Assembly: GCF_009745975.1 (NCBI RefSeq)
Contig: NZ_WHOL01000099.1
Location: 1-57,074 of the forward strand
Length of the DNA: 57,074 nt
Reading direction: 5' to 3'
DNA from: Actinokineospora pegani
GTDB lineage: Bacteria > Actinomycetota > Actinomycetes > Mycobacteriales > Pseudonocardiaceae
Positions 42,712 to 52,235 of the stretch are shown here, in pieces (the first letter of the stretch is position 1; each line of letters starts with the position of its first letter). Below the pieces are notes generated by a model. That model saw nothing but the letters and a program-made list of their open reading frames with translations. It had not been told where the DNA came from and did no database searches. The position numbers were made by a program, and so were the translations under genes.

Positions 42712-43968
42712 ATGAACGTTTCCGGGACCCGCAAGCGGCGTCGCCTGGCGGTGCAGTCCGCGTTGACCGCTGTCGTGCTCGGCGCCGTCGCGGGGGGCAT
42801 CTACTACACGACCGGCGCGGCCACGGCGGGTGACACGCCACTGGCGAGCTCGTTCACCTGCGGCCTGCCCGACGGCGATGTCCAGGTCCCCATCGAGTTC
42901 GCCGTCACCGTGCCCGAGCAGGCCAGCACCGGCGCCACCGTCTCCGTGACCCCGCGCGCCACCGTGACCCTGCCCGCCGCCGTCGTGGGCAAGCTGCGCG
43001 CCAGCGGCGAGACCGTCGACGCCACCGTCACCCCGAAGCTGACCCTGACCGAGGCCGGGACCAAGACCGATCTCGAGGTCGCCCCGCTGTCGGTGAAGGC
43101 CATGGGCCTGCCCGCCGAGGGCGACGCCGTCCTCGACGTCCCCGGCACCGCCGTCCAGGTGACCCCGAAGTCGACCGGCACCGCCACCGTGGAGCTGACC
43201 GGCCTCACCGCCGCGCTCACCGTCGGCGAGACCAAGGTGGACTGCGCGGCCACCACCTCGCAGGGCGCCCTGGGCACCTTCGAGATCACCCAGCCGGGTG
43301 ACACGGTGCAGCCGCCCACGCAGGCCCCGCAGCAGCAGCAGGCCCCGGAGCAGGGCCAGGTGCAGACGCTGAACGAGCCCGGTCTGTCGGCGAACGCGCT
43401 GCCGCCGCTGACCGGCGCGGACGGCATTCGCTACGACTTCGACCTCGAGGTCAAGACCAAGCTCGCCAAGGTCGGCGCCGAGGTCATCATGACGGGCGGC
43501 TTCCAGACCGCGATCAAGGGTGACGGCAACCTCAAGGGACGCCTGGACATCGGCGCCACCGAGTCCAAGTTCGTCGTGTTCCGGTTCATGCCGGTCTCGA
43601 ACACCGTCGAACTGCTCCAGGAGAACTACGCGACCGGCACCGGCGCCGTGCTGTTCGACCAGCAGGGTGCCTACGCCCAGGTGGACACCGACGTCGCGGT
43701 CAAGCTCCAGATCACCCAGGTCCTCCAGGACGGCGTCGCGCTGCCGATCGGCCCCAACTGCCGGACCGTGAGCGACTTGGTGCTCAACCTCAAGGGCAGG
43801 GTCAACCTCACCCCCGACCAGCCGCCGTCGGTGTTGGAGACGGTGGCGACCATCCCGGCCTTCACCGGTTGCGGGACCACCGAGCGGCTCGACCCTCTGA
43901 TGTCCGGGCTCGTGTCCGGGCCGGGGAACAAGGTCACGAACACGCTGACCAACCCGAGGCTGGCCTAG
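42712..43968 (+). CDS. secreted DUF6801-like protein preceding the mce operon
   Basis: The ATG at 42712 (MNVSGTRKRRRLAV) gives 418 residues. A membrane/signal helix (residues about 15-37) is followed by a beta-rich domain beginning ASSFTCGLPDGDVQVPIEFA and ending VDCAATTS, which resembles one domain of the LAXTG protein at 36221. Then come a Gln/Pro-rich linker (QAPQQQQAPEQGQVQ) and a second domain (LKGRLDIGATESKFVVFRFM, PNCRTVSDLVLNLKG). No LAXTG signal is present. It ends only 49 bases before mceG, so it may be the first gene of the Mce transcript and act at the envelope. The function is unknown. Confidence 0.8.
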   Translation: MNVSGTRKRRRLAVQSALTAVVLGAVAGGIYYTTGAATAGDTPLASSFTCGLPDGDVQVPIEFAVTVPEQASTGATVSVTPRATVTLPAAVVGKLRASGETVDATVTPKLTLTEAGTKTDLEVAPLSVKAMGLPAEGDAVLDVPGTAVQVTPKSTGTATVELTGLTAALTVGETKVDCAATTSQGALGTFEITQPGDTVQPPTQAPQQQQAPEQGQVQTLNEPGLSANALPPLTGADGIRYDFDLEVKTKLAKVGAEVIMTGGFQTAIKGDGNLKGRLDIGATESKFVVFRFMPVSNTVELLQENYATGTGAVLFDQQGAYAQVDTDVAVKLQITQVLQDGVALPIGPNCRTVSDLVLNLKGRVNLTPDQPPSVLETVATIPAFTGCGTTERLDPLMSGLVSGPGNKVTNTLTNPRLA

Positions 43969-44017
43969 TCCGCTCGGTAGCGCGCATAGCGAAACGTACT
44001 TTTCTACGGGAGGTGTG

Positions 44018-45259
44018 ATGGGTGTCGAGGTCGCCGTCGAAGGCCTGAGCAAGTCGTTCGGCAAGCAGGCCATCTGGCGGGACGTCACGCTCACCTTGCC
44101 CTCCGGCGAGGTCAGCGTCCTGCTAGGTCCCTCGGGTACCGGCAAGTCGGTGTTCCTCAAGTGCCTGATCGGGCTGCTCAAGCCCGAGAAGGGCCGCGTG
44201 GTCATCAACGGGGTCGACCTGTGCTCCTGCCCGGAGCGCGACCTCTACGAGATCCGCAAGCTGTTCGGGGTGCTGTTCCAGGACGGCGCGCTGTTCGGGT
44301 CCATGCCGATCTTCGACAACGTGGCGTTCCCCCTGCGGGAGCACACCAAGAAGTCGGAGTCGGAGATCCGCGACATCGTCATGTCCAAGTTGGACATGGT
44401 CGGCATGCTCGGCGCGGAGAACAAGCTCCCGGGTGAGATCTCCGGCGGTATGCGCAAGCGCGCCGGGCTGGCCCGCGCGCTGGTGCTCGACCCGCAGATC
44501 ATCCTGTGCGACGAGCCCGACTCCGGTCTGGACCCGGTCCGCACCGCGTACCTGTCGCAGCTCCTGATCGACCTGAACGCCCAGATCGACGCCACCATCC
44601 TCATCGTGACCCACAACATCAACGTGGCGCGCACGGTGCCGGACAACCTGGGCATGCTCTTCCGCAAGGAACTGGTCATGTTCGGCCCGCGCGAGGTGCT
44701 GCTGACCTCCGACGAGCCGGTCGTCGAGCAGTTCCTCAACGGGCGCCGCATCGGCCCGATCGGCATGTCCGAGGAGAAGGACACCGCGCAGATGGCCCAG
44801 GAGCAGGCGCACCTGGACGCCGGGCACAGCGACGGCTCCCTCGACGACGACCTGCGCGGCGTGGTCCCGCAGCTCGAGCCGACCCCGGGCCTGCCCCCGC
44901 GCGACGCCGCCCGCCGCCGCAGGCAGCGGGTCATGCAGATCCTGCACACGCTGCCCGAGCAGGCCCAGCACGGCATCCTGGCCAGCCTGTCGAGCGAGGA
45001 CTACGAGCGCTACCAGGAGTGGCGCCGCCGCACCACCGGCATGCCCATGCCCTCGGCGCCGTCGTCGACCGCGACCTCCACCATGACCAGGGAGCACACC
45101 CAGGTCAGCCAGCCGTTGCCGACCCGGCAGGTGGCGCAGCCGACCCAGCAGATCCACCGCCAGCCCCAGCAGCGCCCGGCCGCCCCGCCGCCGCAGCAGC
45201 AGGCCCCGTCCACGCGCCCCCGGCCCCGGCCATGGCGCAAGGAAGAGGGCGAGCAGTGA
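44018..45259 (+). CDS. mceG: Mce transporter ATPase (MceG/Mkl)
   Basis: The ATG at 44018 is better spaced from GGGAGG (44008-44013) than the GTG at 44015. The protein has 413 residues. The ABC domain (1-250) has GPSGTGKSVFL, signature ISGGMRKRAGLARAL, Walker B ILCDEPDSGLDPV and switch VTHN. This is the MlaF/Mkl branch. The C-terminal 150 residues are an extension with RRRRQRVMQILHTLPEQ and a Gln/Pro-rich end. It powers lipid or sterol import through YrbE permeases. The stop overlaps the yrbEA start (GTGA). Confidence 0.93.
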   Translation: MGVEVAVEGLSKSFGKQAIWRDVTLTLPSGEVSVLLGPSGTGKSVFLKCLIGLLKPEKGRVVINGVDLCSCPERDLYEIRKLFGVLFQDGALFGSMPIFDNVAFPLREHTKKSESEIRDIVMSKLDMVGMLGAENKLPGEISGGMRKRAGLARALVLDPQIILCDEPDSGLDPVRTAYLSQLLIDLNAQIDATILIVTHNINVARTVPDNLGMLFRKELVMFGPREVLLTSDEPVVEQFLNGRRIGPIGMSEEKDTAQMAQEQAHLDAGHSDGSLDDDLRGVVPQLEPTPGLPPRDAARRRRQRVMQILHTLPEQAQHGILASLSSEDYERYQEWRRRTTGMPMPSAPSSTATSTMTREHTQVSQPLPTRQVAQPTQQIHRQPQQRPAAPPPQQQAPSTRPRPRPWRKEEGEQ

Positions 45260-46071
45260 GCACGCGCACCTCCAAGAAGACCTCGCCGTTCGAACCGGTC
45301 CGCAACGGCGTCACCGGCGCGCTGCGCGAGTTCGGCAACATCTTCGCGCTGGCGCTCGACGTCATCGTCAACATCTTCAAGCGGCCCTTCCAGACCCGCG
45401 AGTTCATCCAGCAGTTCTGGTTCATCGCCAGCGTCTCGATCATGCCCGCCGCCCTGGTGGCCATTCCGTTCGGCGCGGTCATCACCCTGCAGCTCGGGTC
45501 GCTGACCGCGCAGATCGGCGCCGACTCGTTCAACGGCGCGGCGTCGGTGCTCGCGGTCATCCAGCAGGCCAGTCCGATCGTGACGACGCTCGTCGTGGCG
45601 GGCGCGGGCGGCTCGGCGATCTGCGCGGACCTGGGTTCGCGGACCATCCGCGAGGAGATCGACGCGATGATGGTGCTCGGCGTCTCGCCGATCCAGCGCC
45701 TGGTCGTGCCCCGCGTGCTCGCCGCCATGGGCGTGGCCGCGCTGCTCAACGGCATGGTCTCGGTCGTCGGCGTGGTCGGCGGCTACACCTTCAACGTGAT
45801 CGTGCAGGGCGGCACGCCCGGCGCGTTCCTGGCCAGCTTCTCGGCGCTGGCCCAGCTCTCCGACCTGTGGGTCGGCACTCTCAAGGCGGTCATCTTCGGC
45901 TTCCTCGCCGGACTGGTCGCCGCCTACCGCGGCTTGAACCCCAAGGGCGGACCGAAGGGCGTCGGCGACGTGGTGAACCAGTCCGTGGTCATCACCTTCC
46001 TGCTGCTGTTCCTGGTCAACCTCGTGATCTCCGTGGTGTACCTGTCCCTCGTCCCAGCGAAGGGAGCGTGA
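45256..46071 (+). CDS. yrbEA: Mce permease subunit YrbEA (MlaE family)
   Basis: This 271-residue integral membrane protein starts at a GTG overlapping mceG. The MlaE-family core has about five to six helices with ADLGSRTIREEIDAMMVLGV, the conserved coupling segment that contacts the ATPase, and ends VYLSLVPAKGA. A small cytoplasmic N-terminus (FEPVRNGVTGALREFGNIFA) precedes the first helix. With YrbEB it forms the inner-membrane channel of the Mce importer. Confidence 0.93.
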   Translation: MSTRTSKKTSPFEPVRNGVTGALREFGNIFALALDVIVNIFKRPFQTREFIQQFWFIASVSIMPAALVAIPFGAVITLQLGSLTAQIGADSFNGAASVLAVIQQASPIVTTLVVAGAGGSAICADLGSRTIREEIDAMMVLGVSPIQRLVVPRVLAAMGVAALLNGMVSVVGVVGGYTFNVIVQGGTPGAFLASFSALAQLSDLWVGTLKAVIFGFLAGLVAAYRGLNPKGGPKGVGDVVNQSVVITFLLLFLVNLVISVVYLSLVPAKGA

Positions 46072-46072
46072 G

Positions 46073-46912
46073 GTGGCGACGCTCCGCGGCCGAGGCCGCG
46101 CCACGTTCCAGCGGCCGTTCAACGCCCTGGAACAACTCGGCGACCAGCTCCTGTTCTACGTGCGGGCCCTGGCGTGGATCCCCTTCGCGCTGACCCGCTA
46201 CACCCGCGAGATCATCCGGCTGCTGTCGGAGGTGAGCTTCGGCTCCGGCGCGCTGGCCGTCATCGGCGGCACCATCGGCGTGATGGTCGGCCTCGCGGTC
46301 TTCACCGGCACGGTCGTCGGCCTGCAGGGCTTCGCCGCCCTCAACCAGATCGGCACCTCGGCGTTCGCGGGCTTCCTCTCGGCGTACTTCAACACCCGGG
46401 AGATCGCCCCGCTGGCCGCCAGCCTCGCGCTGTCGTCGACCGTCGGCTCCGGCTTCACCGCCCAGCTCGGCGCGATGCGGATCTCCGAGGAGATCGACGC
46501 GCTGGAGGTCATGGCGGTCCGGTCGATGCCGTACCTGGTGACCTCGCGGATCATCGCGGGCTTCATCGCGATCATCCCGCTGTACACGATCGGCCTGCTG
46601 ACCTCCTACCTGGCGGCGCGGACCATCACGGTCTCGGTCTACGGGCAGTCGGCGGGCACCTACGACCACTACTTCTCGCTGTTCCTCCCCCCGGAGGACG
46701 TGGTGTGGTCGTTCGTCAAGGTCATGATCTTCAGCATCGCGATCATCCTGACGCACTGCTTCTACGGCTACCGCGCCAGCGGCGGCCCGGCGGGCGTGGG
46801 CACCGCGGTGGGCCGGTCCGTGCGGACCTCGATCGTGATCATCTCTATCCTCGACTTCTTCTCCAGCCTCGCTATCTGGGGCGCGACGACGACGGTGCGG
46901 GTGGCCGGATGA
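46073..46912 (+). CDS. yrbEB: Mce permease subunit YrbEB (MlaE family)
   Basis: This 279-residue protein starts with the GTG one base after the yrbEA stop. It has the MlaE core with QLGAMRISEEIDALEVMAV, the EExDAL coupling motif, and hydrophobic helices throughout. RASGGPAGVGTAVGRSVRTS lies before the final helix. It is the second permease half. Its stop overlaps the mceA start (ATGA). Confidence 0.93.
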   Translation: MATLRGRGRATFQRPFNALEQLGDQLLFYVRALAWIPFALTRYTREIIRLLSEVSFGSGALAVIGGTIGVMVGLAVFTGTVVGLQGFAALNQIGTSAFAGFLSAYFNTREIAPLAASLALSSTVGSGFTAQLGAMRISEEIDALEVMAVRSMPYLVTSRIIAGFIAIIPLYTIGLLTSYLAARTITVSVYGQSAGTYDHYFSLFLPPEDVVWSFVKVMIFSIAIILTHCFYGYRASGGPAGVGTAVGRSVRTSIVIISILDFFSSLAIWGATTTVRVAG

Positions 46913-48162
46913 GCACACGGGTGCGCAAGCAGTTCATGGGCGTCATGTTCATCGTCATCATGCTGCTGCTGGTCTGGCTGTCGCTGGCCATCTACGCCAA
47001 GACGTTCGTCAGCTCCACGACCGTGGTGCTCAAGGCCGACCGGGTGGGCAACCAGCTCAAGACCAACGCCGACGTCAAGGTGCGCGGCCTGATCGTGGGC
47101 CGGGTCAGCGACATCCGCACCGACGGCGACGAGGTCAGCATCGAGATGGCCATGGAGCCGGACAAGCTGGACCTGCTGCCCAGCAACTCCACCGCCCGGC
47201 TGCTGCCCAAGACGCTGTTCGGCCAGCGCTACGTCGCGTTGCAGGTCCCGGAGAACCCCGAGCGCCCGATGCGCGAGGGCGACCAGATCGAGCAGGACAC
47301 GACCGAGCCCGCCATCGAGGTGGAGAAGGCGCTGCGCGACCTGCTCCCCGTGCTGCAGGCGGTGCAGCCGCAGAAGCTCAACTCGACCCTGGGCGCGCTG
47401 TCGCAGGCGCTCGAGGGCCGCGGCGCCACCCTCGGCGACACGCTGGTCCAGCTCAACCAGTACCTCGACGAGCTCAACCCGCAGATCGAGCAGATCAAGG
47501 TCGACATCTCCAAGTTCGCCGACACCGCCGACGTCTACGACAAGGCCGCGCCGGACATCATCGACGCGCTCGACGAGCTGACCACCACGACGCGCACGGT
47601 CAGCGAGCAGAAGGAGCAGGTCGCCGCCCTGTTCCAGTCCCTCACCGGCGCCTCGGACGACCTGGACAGGTTCATCAAGGGCAACGGCAACACCCTGATC
47701 GGGCTGGCGGAGAACTCCCGGCCGACCCTGGAGCTGCTGGCGCGGTACTCGCCCGAGTTCCCCTGCCTGGCCCAGGCCGTGGTCAACATCAAGCCGAACG
47801 TGGAGAAGGCGCTCGGCGTCGGGACCAACGAGCCCGGCATGCACGTCAACCTGGTCGTCAAGGAGTCGCGCGGCGCCTACGTGCCGGGCCGCGACCGCCC
47901 GACCTTCAACGCCGGTGGCGGCCCCCGCTGCTACTCCGGCGGACTGGCGGCTGGCGCGCGCCCCGCGTCGGCGGAGTCCACCGGTGAGCAGGGCGAGGTG
48001 CGCGACGCCGACCTCGGCGAGGTGAACTCGCCGCGGGAGAGCCGGTTCATCAACGAGTTGGTCGCCCCGACCACGGAGAGCGCCAGCCCCAGCGACCTGC
48101 CCGAGTGGAGCAGCCTGCTGGTCGGCCCGGTGCTGCGCGGAACTGAGGTGAGCCTGTCATGA
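46909..48162 (+). CDS. mceA: Mce protein A
   Basis: This 417-residue protein has an N-terminal membrane anchor (FMGVMFIVIMLLLVWLSLAI) and an MCE/MlaD beta domain (about 40-120: DRVGNQLKTNADVKVRGLIV, RLLPKTLFGQRYVALQVP). A long helical region follows (LNQYLDELNPQIEQIKVDIS) with the late FPCLAQAV Cys motif. The C-terminal tail is acidic and disordered. It is one of six subunits forming a hydrophobic conduit through the periplasm. The ATG overlaps the yrbEB stop. Confidence 0.92.
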   Translation: MSTRVRKQFMGVMFIVIMLLLVWLSLAIYAKTFVSSTTVVLKADRVGNQLKTNADVKVRGLIVGRVSDIRTDGDEVSIEMAMEPDKLDLLPSNSTARLLPKTLFGQRYVALQVPENPERPMREGDQIEQDTTEPAIEVEKALRDLLPVLQAVQPQKLNSTLGALSQALEGRGATLGDTLVQLNQYLDELNPQIEQIKVDISKFADTADVYDKAAPDIIDALDELTTTTRTVSEQKEQVAALFQSLTGASDDLDRFIKGNGNTLIGLAENSRPTLELLARYSPEFPCLAQAVVNIKPNVEKALGVGTNEPGMHVNLVVKESRGAYVPGRDRPTFNAGGGPRCYSGGLAAGARPASAESTGEQGEVRDADLGEVNSPRESRFINELVAPTTESASPSDLPEWSSLLVGPVLRGTEVSLS

Positions 48163-49178
48163 AGTCCTTGACCGGGCCCTTGATCAAGGGCCTGATCTTC
48201 ACGGTGGTCACGGTGTTGGCGACGACCATCCTGGGCATCACCATCGCCAACAAGGGCGGCGGGTCCACCCTCGCGTACTTCGCGAAGTTCTCCGACGTCA
48301 CCTCGCTCAACGTCGGCGACGACATCCGCATGTCGGGTGTGCGCGTCGGCCAGGTCGAGGACATCGAGATCGTGGACCGCCGGTTCAGCCAGGTGGAGTT
48401 CACCGTCGACCGCCGCTGGGCGCTGGCCCCGACGGTCGTCGCGACGGTGAAGTTCCGCAACCTCATCGGCCAGCGCTACATCGCCCTCGAGCAGGGCACG
48501 GGCACCGGCACGCTGCCCGAGGACGCGGTCATCCCGCTCGACCGCACCCGCCCCGCGCTGGACCTGACCGCCATGTTCAACGGCTTCAAGCCGCTGTTCC
48601 AGGCGCTGTCGCCGGAGGACGTCAACAAGCTGTCCCTCGAGGTCGTGCAGGTCCTGCAGGGCGAGGGCGGCACGGTGGACAGCCTGCTGACCCACATCGG
48701 CTCGCTGACCAGCACGCTGGCCGCCAAGGACGACGTCATCGGCCGGGTCATCACCAACCTGAACTCGGTGCTCGGCCAGGTCGACTCGCAGGGCGACCAG
48801 CTCTCGTCGCTGCTGCTGACCACCCAGCAGCTCGTCTCCGGCCTGGCCAAGGACGCCACCCCGATCGGCAACGCCATCGCCGGGCTGGCCGAGCTGTCCG
48901 ACTCCACCGCGGGCCTGCTCGAGCAGGGCCGCGAGCCGCTCAAGCGCGACATCGACGCGCTCGGGCAGTTCTCGAACACGCTGGCGAACAACACGCCGCA
49001 GTTCGAGAAGTTCCTCCAGAACCTGCCGATCAAGTACGAGGCGATCGGCCGGATGGCCTCGTACGGGTCCTGGCTCAACTTCTACCTGTGCTCGGTCAAC
49101 ACCGACGCCCGCCCGGGCCCCGGCCAGGGCCCCGGCGACATCGGCCTGCCGATCACCGCAGCGAGGTGCCGAGGGTGA
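48159..49178 (+). CDS. mceB: Mce protein B
   Basis: This 339-residue protein has an N-terminal anchor (LIKGLIFTVVTVLATTILG), an MCE domain with DVTSLNVGDDIRMSGVRVGQ and FRNLIGQRYIAL, then a helical needle with repeated Leu/Ser spacing and the conserved NFYLCSVN near the end. The start ATG overlaps the mceA stop in ATGA. It is a component of the Mce lipid conduit. Confidence 0.93.
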   Translation: MKSLTGPLIKGLIFTVVTVLATTILGITIANKGGGSTLAYFAKFSDVTSLNVGDDIRMSGVRVGQVEDIEIVDRRFSQVEFTVDRRWALAPTVVATVKFRNLIGQRYIALEQGTGTGTLPEDAVIPLDRTRPALDLTAMFNGFKPLFQALSPEDVNKLSLEVVQVLQGEGGTVDSLLTHIGSLTSTLAAKDDVIGRVITNLNSVLGQVDSQGDQLSSLLLTTQQLVSGLAKDATPIGNAIAGLAELSDSTAGLLEQGREPLKRDIDALGQFSNTLANNTPQFEKFLQNLPIKYEAIGRMASYGSWLNFYLCSVNTDARPGPGQGPGDIGLPITAARCRG

Positions 49179-50167
49179 AACCCTTCCGCGAACGCAACAC
49201 CGTCCAGGTCGGGCTCGTCGGCGCCGCCATCATCGCCCTGATCGGCCTGCTGGTCTTCTCCTGGGAGTCGCTGCCGGTCATCGGCGGCACCTCCTACACC
49301 GCGCACTTCAAGGAAGCCGCGGGCATCAAGCCCGACGACGAGGTCCGGGTCGCCGGGGTCAAGGTCGGCAAGGTGACCGCCGTGGAGCTGGAGAACACCT
49401 ACGTCAAGGTGACCTTCCGGGCCCGCGGCGTGTGGCTGGGCGACCAGACCGTGGCCGCCATCAAGATCAAGACCCTGCTCGGCCAGAAGAACATCGCGCT
49501 CGACCCACTCGGCCGCGAGGAGATGGACTCCGACACCCCGATCCCGCTCGAGCGCACGGTCACCGCCTACGACGTCAACGACGCGTTCGCCGACCTGGCC
49601 AAGACCACCGGCGAGCTCGACACCGACCGGCTGGCGGAGAGCTTCAAGGTGCTGTCGCAGACCTTCTCCGCCTCCACCCCGGAGAACGTCCGCTCGGCGC
49701 TGGACGGGCTGTCCGCGCTGTCCAAGACGATCTCCAGCCGCGACCAGGACCTGCGCAGCCTGCTGGAGAGCAGCAGCGGCGTCGCCAAGACGATCGCCGA
49801 CCGCACCGACCAGTTCGACGCGCTGATCAAGGACGGCTCGACGCTGCTGGCCGAGTTCGAGCGCCGCCGCGGCGCGATCAACCAGTTGCTGACCGGCACC
49901 CAGCGCCTGTCCCGCGAGCTCTCGGGCCTGGTCGCCGACAACCAGCAGCAGATCGGCCCCGCGCTGCAGCAGCTCGAGCGGGTCACCACCGTCCTGCAGC
50001 GCAACCAGGACAACCTGGACAAGTCGCTGCGCCTGGCGGGCCCGTTCTACCGGCTCATCGGCAACGCGGTCGGCAACGGCCGCTGGCTCGACAGCTACAT
50101 CTGCGGGTTGATCCCGTCGGCCGACGGTTCTGCCGGCTGTGTCCCGCCGAAGGCAGGAGGACGCTGA
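49175..50167 (+). CDS. mceC: Mce protein C
   Basis: The GTG at 49175 (MKPFRERNTVQVG) overlaps the mceB stop (GTGA) and gives 330 residues. It has an anchor (VGLVGAAIIALIGLLVFSW), an MCE domain with EAAGIKPDDEVRVAGVKVGK and KTLLGQKNIALDPL, a helical region and DSYICGLIPS with the conserved Cys near the end. An upstream in-frame GTG at 49166 is possible but less well placed. Confidence 0.92.
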   Translation: MKPFRERNTVQVGLVGAAIIALIGLLVFSWESLPVIGGTSYTAHFKEAAGIKPDDEVRVAGVKVGKVTAVELENTYVKVTFRARGVWLGDQTVAAIKIKTLLGQKNIALDPLGREEMDSDTPIPLERTVTAYDVNDAFADLAKTTGELDTDRLAESFKVLSQTFSASTPENVRSALDGLSALSKTISSRDQDLRSLLESSSGVAKTIADRTDQFDALIKDGSTLLAEFERRRGAINQLLTGTQRLSRELSGLVADNQQQIGPALQQLERVTTVLQRNQDNLDKSLRLAGPFYRLIGNAVGNGRWLDSYICGLIPSADGSAGCVPPKAGGR

Positions 50168-51168
50168 TGGCCGCCTCGAAGTCCCAGTACAAGCTGATCC
50201 GCGGTGTCGCGATCGGCGTGGCCGCGCTGCTCGTCGTCGCGGCGGGCACGTGGGGCCTGCTCAACGCGGGCAAGTCCAAGACGCTCACGGCCTACTTCGT
50301 CGCCGCGGTCGGCCTCTACCCCGACTCCGACGTGCGCGCGCTCGGCGTGAAGATCGGCTCGGTGGACACCGTCGAGCCGCAGGGCGCCAACGTCAAGGTC
50401 ACCATGACCATCGACGGCGACGCCCCGATCCCGCAGGGCGCCAACGCGCTGATCGTGACCCCGTCGCTGGTCTCCGACCGGTACGTGCAGCTCTCCCCGG
50501 TGGAGACCGAGGGCACGCCGATCGACGACGGCGCCACGATCCCGCTCGAGCGCACCGTCGTCCCGGTCGAGATCGACGAGCTGTTCTCCAGCCTGAACGA
50601 GCTGACCACCGCCCTGGGCCCGGAGGGCACCAACAAGGACGGCGCGCTCAGCGACCTGCTCAAGACCGGCGCGGAGTACCTCGAGGGCAACGGCGCGGAG
50701 TTCGGGCAGACCGTGCGCGACCTCGGCGACCTGGCCAGGACCCTGAGCAACTCGCAGGACGACCTGTTCACCACCGTCGACGGCCTGCAGAAGTTCACCA
50801 CCCTGCTGGCCCAGAACGACGGCCAGGTCCGCCAGCTCCAGGGGCTGCTGGCCTCGGTGTCGAAGAACTTCGCCGACGAGAAGGACAACCTCGACGCCGC
50901 GCTGCGCGAGCTGGCCTCGGCGCTGAGCACCGTGCAGGGCTTCATCAAGGACAACCGCGGGCTGATCAAGTCCAATGTCGACAAGCTGGCGGGCACCACC
51001 GCGCTGCTCTCGCAGCAGCGCGCGTCGCTGTCCGAGGCGCTGGACGCGACCCCGCTGGCGCTGAGCAACCTGCTCAACGCCTACGACCCCAACACCAAGA
51101 CCCTCGACGGCCGCGGCAACCTCAACGAGTACTCGATGCTGCCGCTGCCCGCCACGGGAGGCAACTGA
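50167..51168 (+). CDS. mceD: Mce protein D
   Basis: This 333-residue protein has an anchor (IRGVAIGVAALLVVAAGTWG), an MCE domain (AVGLYPDSDVRALGVKIGSV, VTPSLVSDRYVQLSPV), then a long helical region and the MLPLPATGGN end. The ATG overlaps the mceC stop by one base (TGATG). Confidence 0.92.
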   Translation: MAASKSQYKLIRGVAIGVAALLVVAAGTWGLLNAGKSKTLTAYFVAAVGLYPDSDVRALGVKIGSVDTVEPQGANVKVTMTIDGDAPIPQGANALIVTPSLVSDRYVQLSPVETEGTPIDDGATIPLERTVVPVEIDELFSSLNELTTALGPEGTNKDGALSDLLKTGAEYLEGNGAEFGQTVRDLGDLARTLSNSQDDLFTTVDGLQKFTTLLAQNDGQVRQLQGLLASVSKNFADEKDNLDAALRELASALSTVQGFIKDNRGLIKSNVDKLAGTTALLSQQRASLSEALDATPLALSNLLNAYDPNTKTLDGRGNLNEYSMLPLPATGGN

Positions 51169-52235
51169 TGAGCGCCCGGCTGCGCACCGGAGTCCGCGCC
51201 GCTGTCGCGGCGGGGGTCGGCATGGTCCTGCTCGCGGGCTGCGGCTCCGGCCTCTACGGGGTCGACCTGCCCGGCGGCGCCGACCTCGGCGACCGCCCCT
51301 ACCGGGTCAGCGCCGACTTCCGGGACGTGCTCGACCTCGTCCCGCAGTCCGCGGTGAAGGTCAACGACGTCACCGTGGGCAAGGTGGAGTCCATCGAGCT
51401 GGCCCCCGACGGCCGCAGCGCCAAGGTCAAGATGGTCGTCAACGGCTCGGTGTCGCTCTCGGGCACCGCGCTGGCCCAGCTGCGCCAGTCCAGCGTCCTC
51501 GGCGAGAAGTTCGTCGAGCTCGCCGAGGCGGGTGAGAACGCCCAGCAGGGCACGCTGTCCGACGGCGCCAACATCCCGATCGACCGCACCAACCGCAACA
51601 CCGAGATCGAAGAGGTCTTCGGCGCGCTGTCGCTGCTGCTCAACGGCGGCGGGGTCGGCCAGATCCAGCAGATCGCCCGCGAGCTCAACGCGGCACTGGG
51701 CGGCAACTCCAAGGACATCAAGTCCCTGCTCACGAACATCAACACGTTCGCGGGCGGCCTGGACTCGCACAAGGGCGAGATCACCCGGGCGCTGGACTCC
51801 CTGGACCGGCTCTCGGCCTCGCTCGGCGAGCGCAAGACCCAGATCCAGGAGCTGCTCGACGGCCTCGGCCCGGGCATCCAGGTGCTCACCGAGCAGCGCG
51901 AGCAGTTCGTGACGATGCTCAAGTCGCTGGACTCGCTGTCCGACACCGCGGTCGAGGTGGTCACCAGGTCCAAGGACGACCTCGTCGCAGACCTCAAGGC
52001 GCTCGAGCCGACGCTGCGCAAGCTCAACGAGGCCGGGCAGAACCTGCCACAGGCCATGGAGCTGCTGTTCACGTTCCCGTTCCCGGACGCGGCGATGAAC
52101 GCCATCAAGGGCGACTACCTCAACGTCTACCTCAACTTCGACTCCAAGACCCAGGGCCCCGGCGCCCAGGGCGCCCCGGCCTCGGTGCCGCTGATGCTGC
52201 CCTCGGCCGACCAGAGCCAGGGGGGGAACGGCTGA
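51168..52235 (+). CDS. mceE: Mce protein E, lipoprotein (LprK-like)
   Basis: This 355-residue protein carries a lipobox (MVLLAGCGSG), so it is expected to be lipid-anchored at Cys 24 or so, as MceE proteins are. The MCE domain shows VPQSAVKVNDVTVGKVESIE and LRQSSVLGEKFVELAEA. A helical part and the membrane-proximal FTFPFPDAAMNAIKGDYLNV follow. It starts with a TGATG overlap. Confidence 0.93.
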   Translation: MSARLRTGVRAAVAAGVGMVLLAGCGSGLYGVDLPGGADLGDRPYRVSADFRDVLDLVPQSAVKVNDVTVGKVESIELAPDGRSAKVKMVVNGSVSLSGTALAQLRQSSVLGEKFVELAEAGENAQQGTLSDGANIPIDRTNRNTEIEEVFGALSLLLNGGGVGQIQQIARELNAALGGNSKDIKSLLTNINTFAGGLDSHKGEITRALDSLDRLSASLGERKTQIQELLDGLGPGIQVLTEQREQFVTMLKSLDSLSDTAVEVVTRSKDDLVADLKALEPTLRKLNEAGQNLPQAMELLFTFPFPDAAMNAIKGDYLNVYLNFDSKTQGPGAQGAPASVPLMLPSADQSQGGNG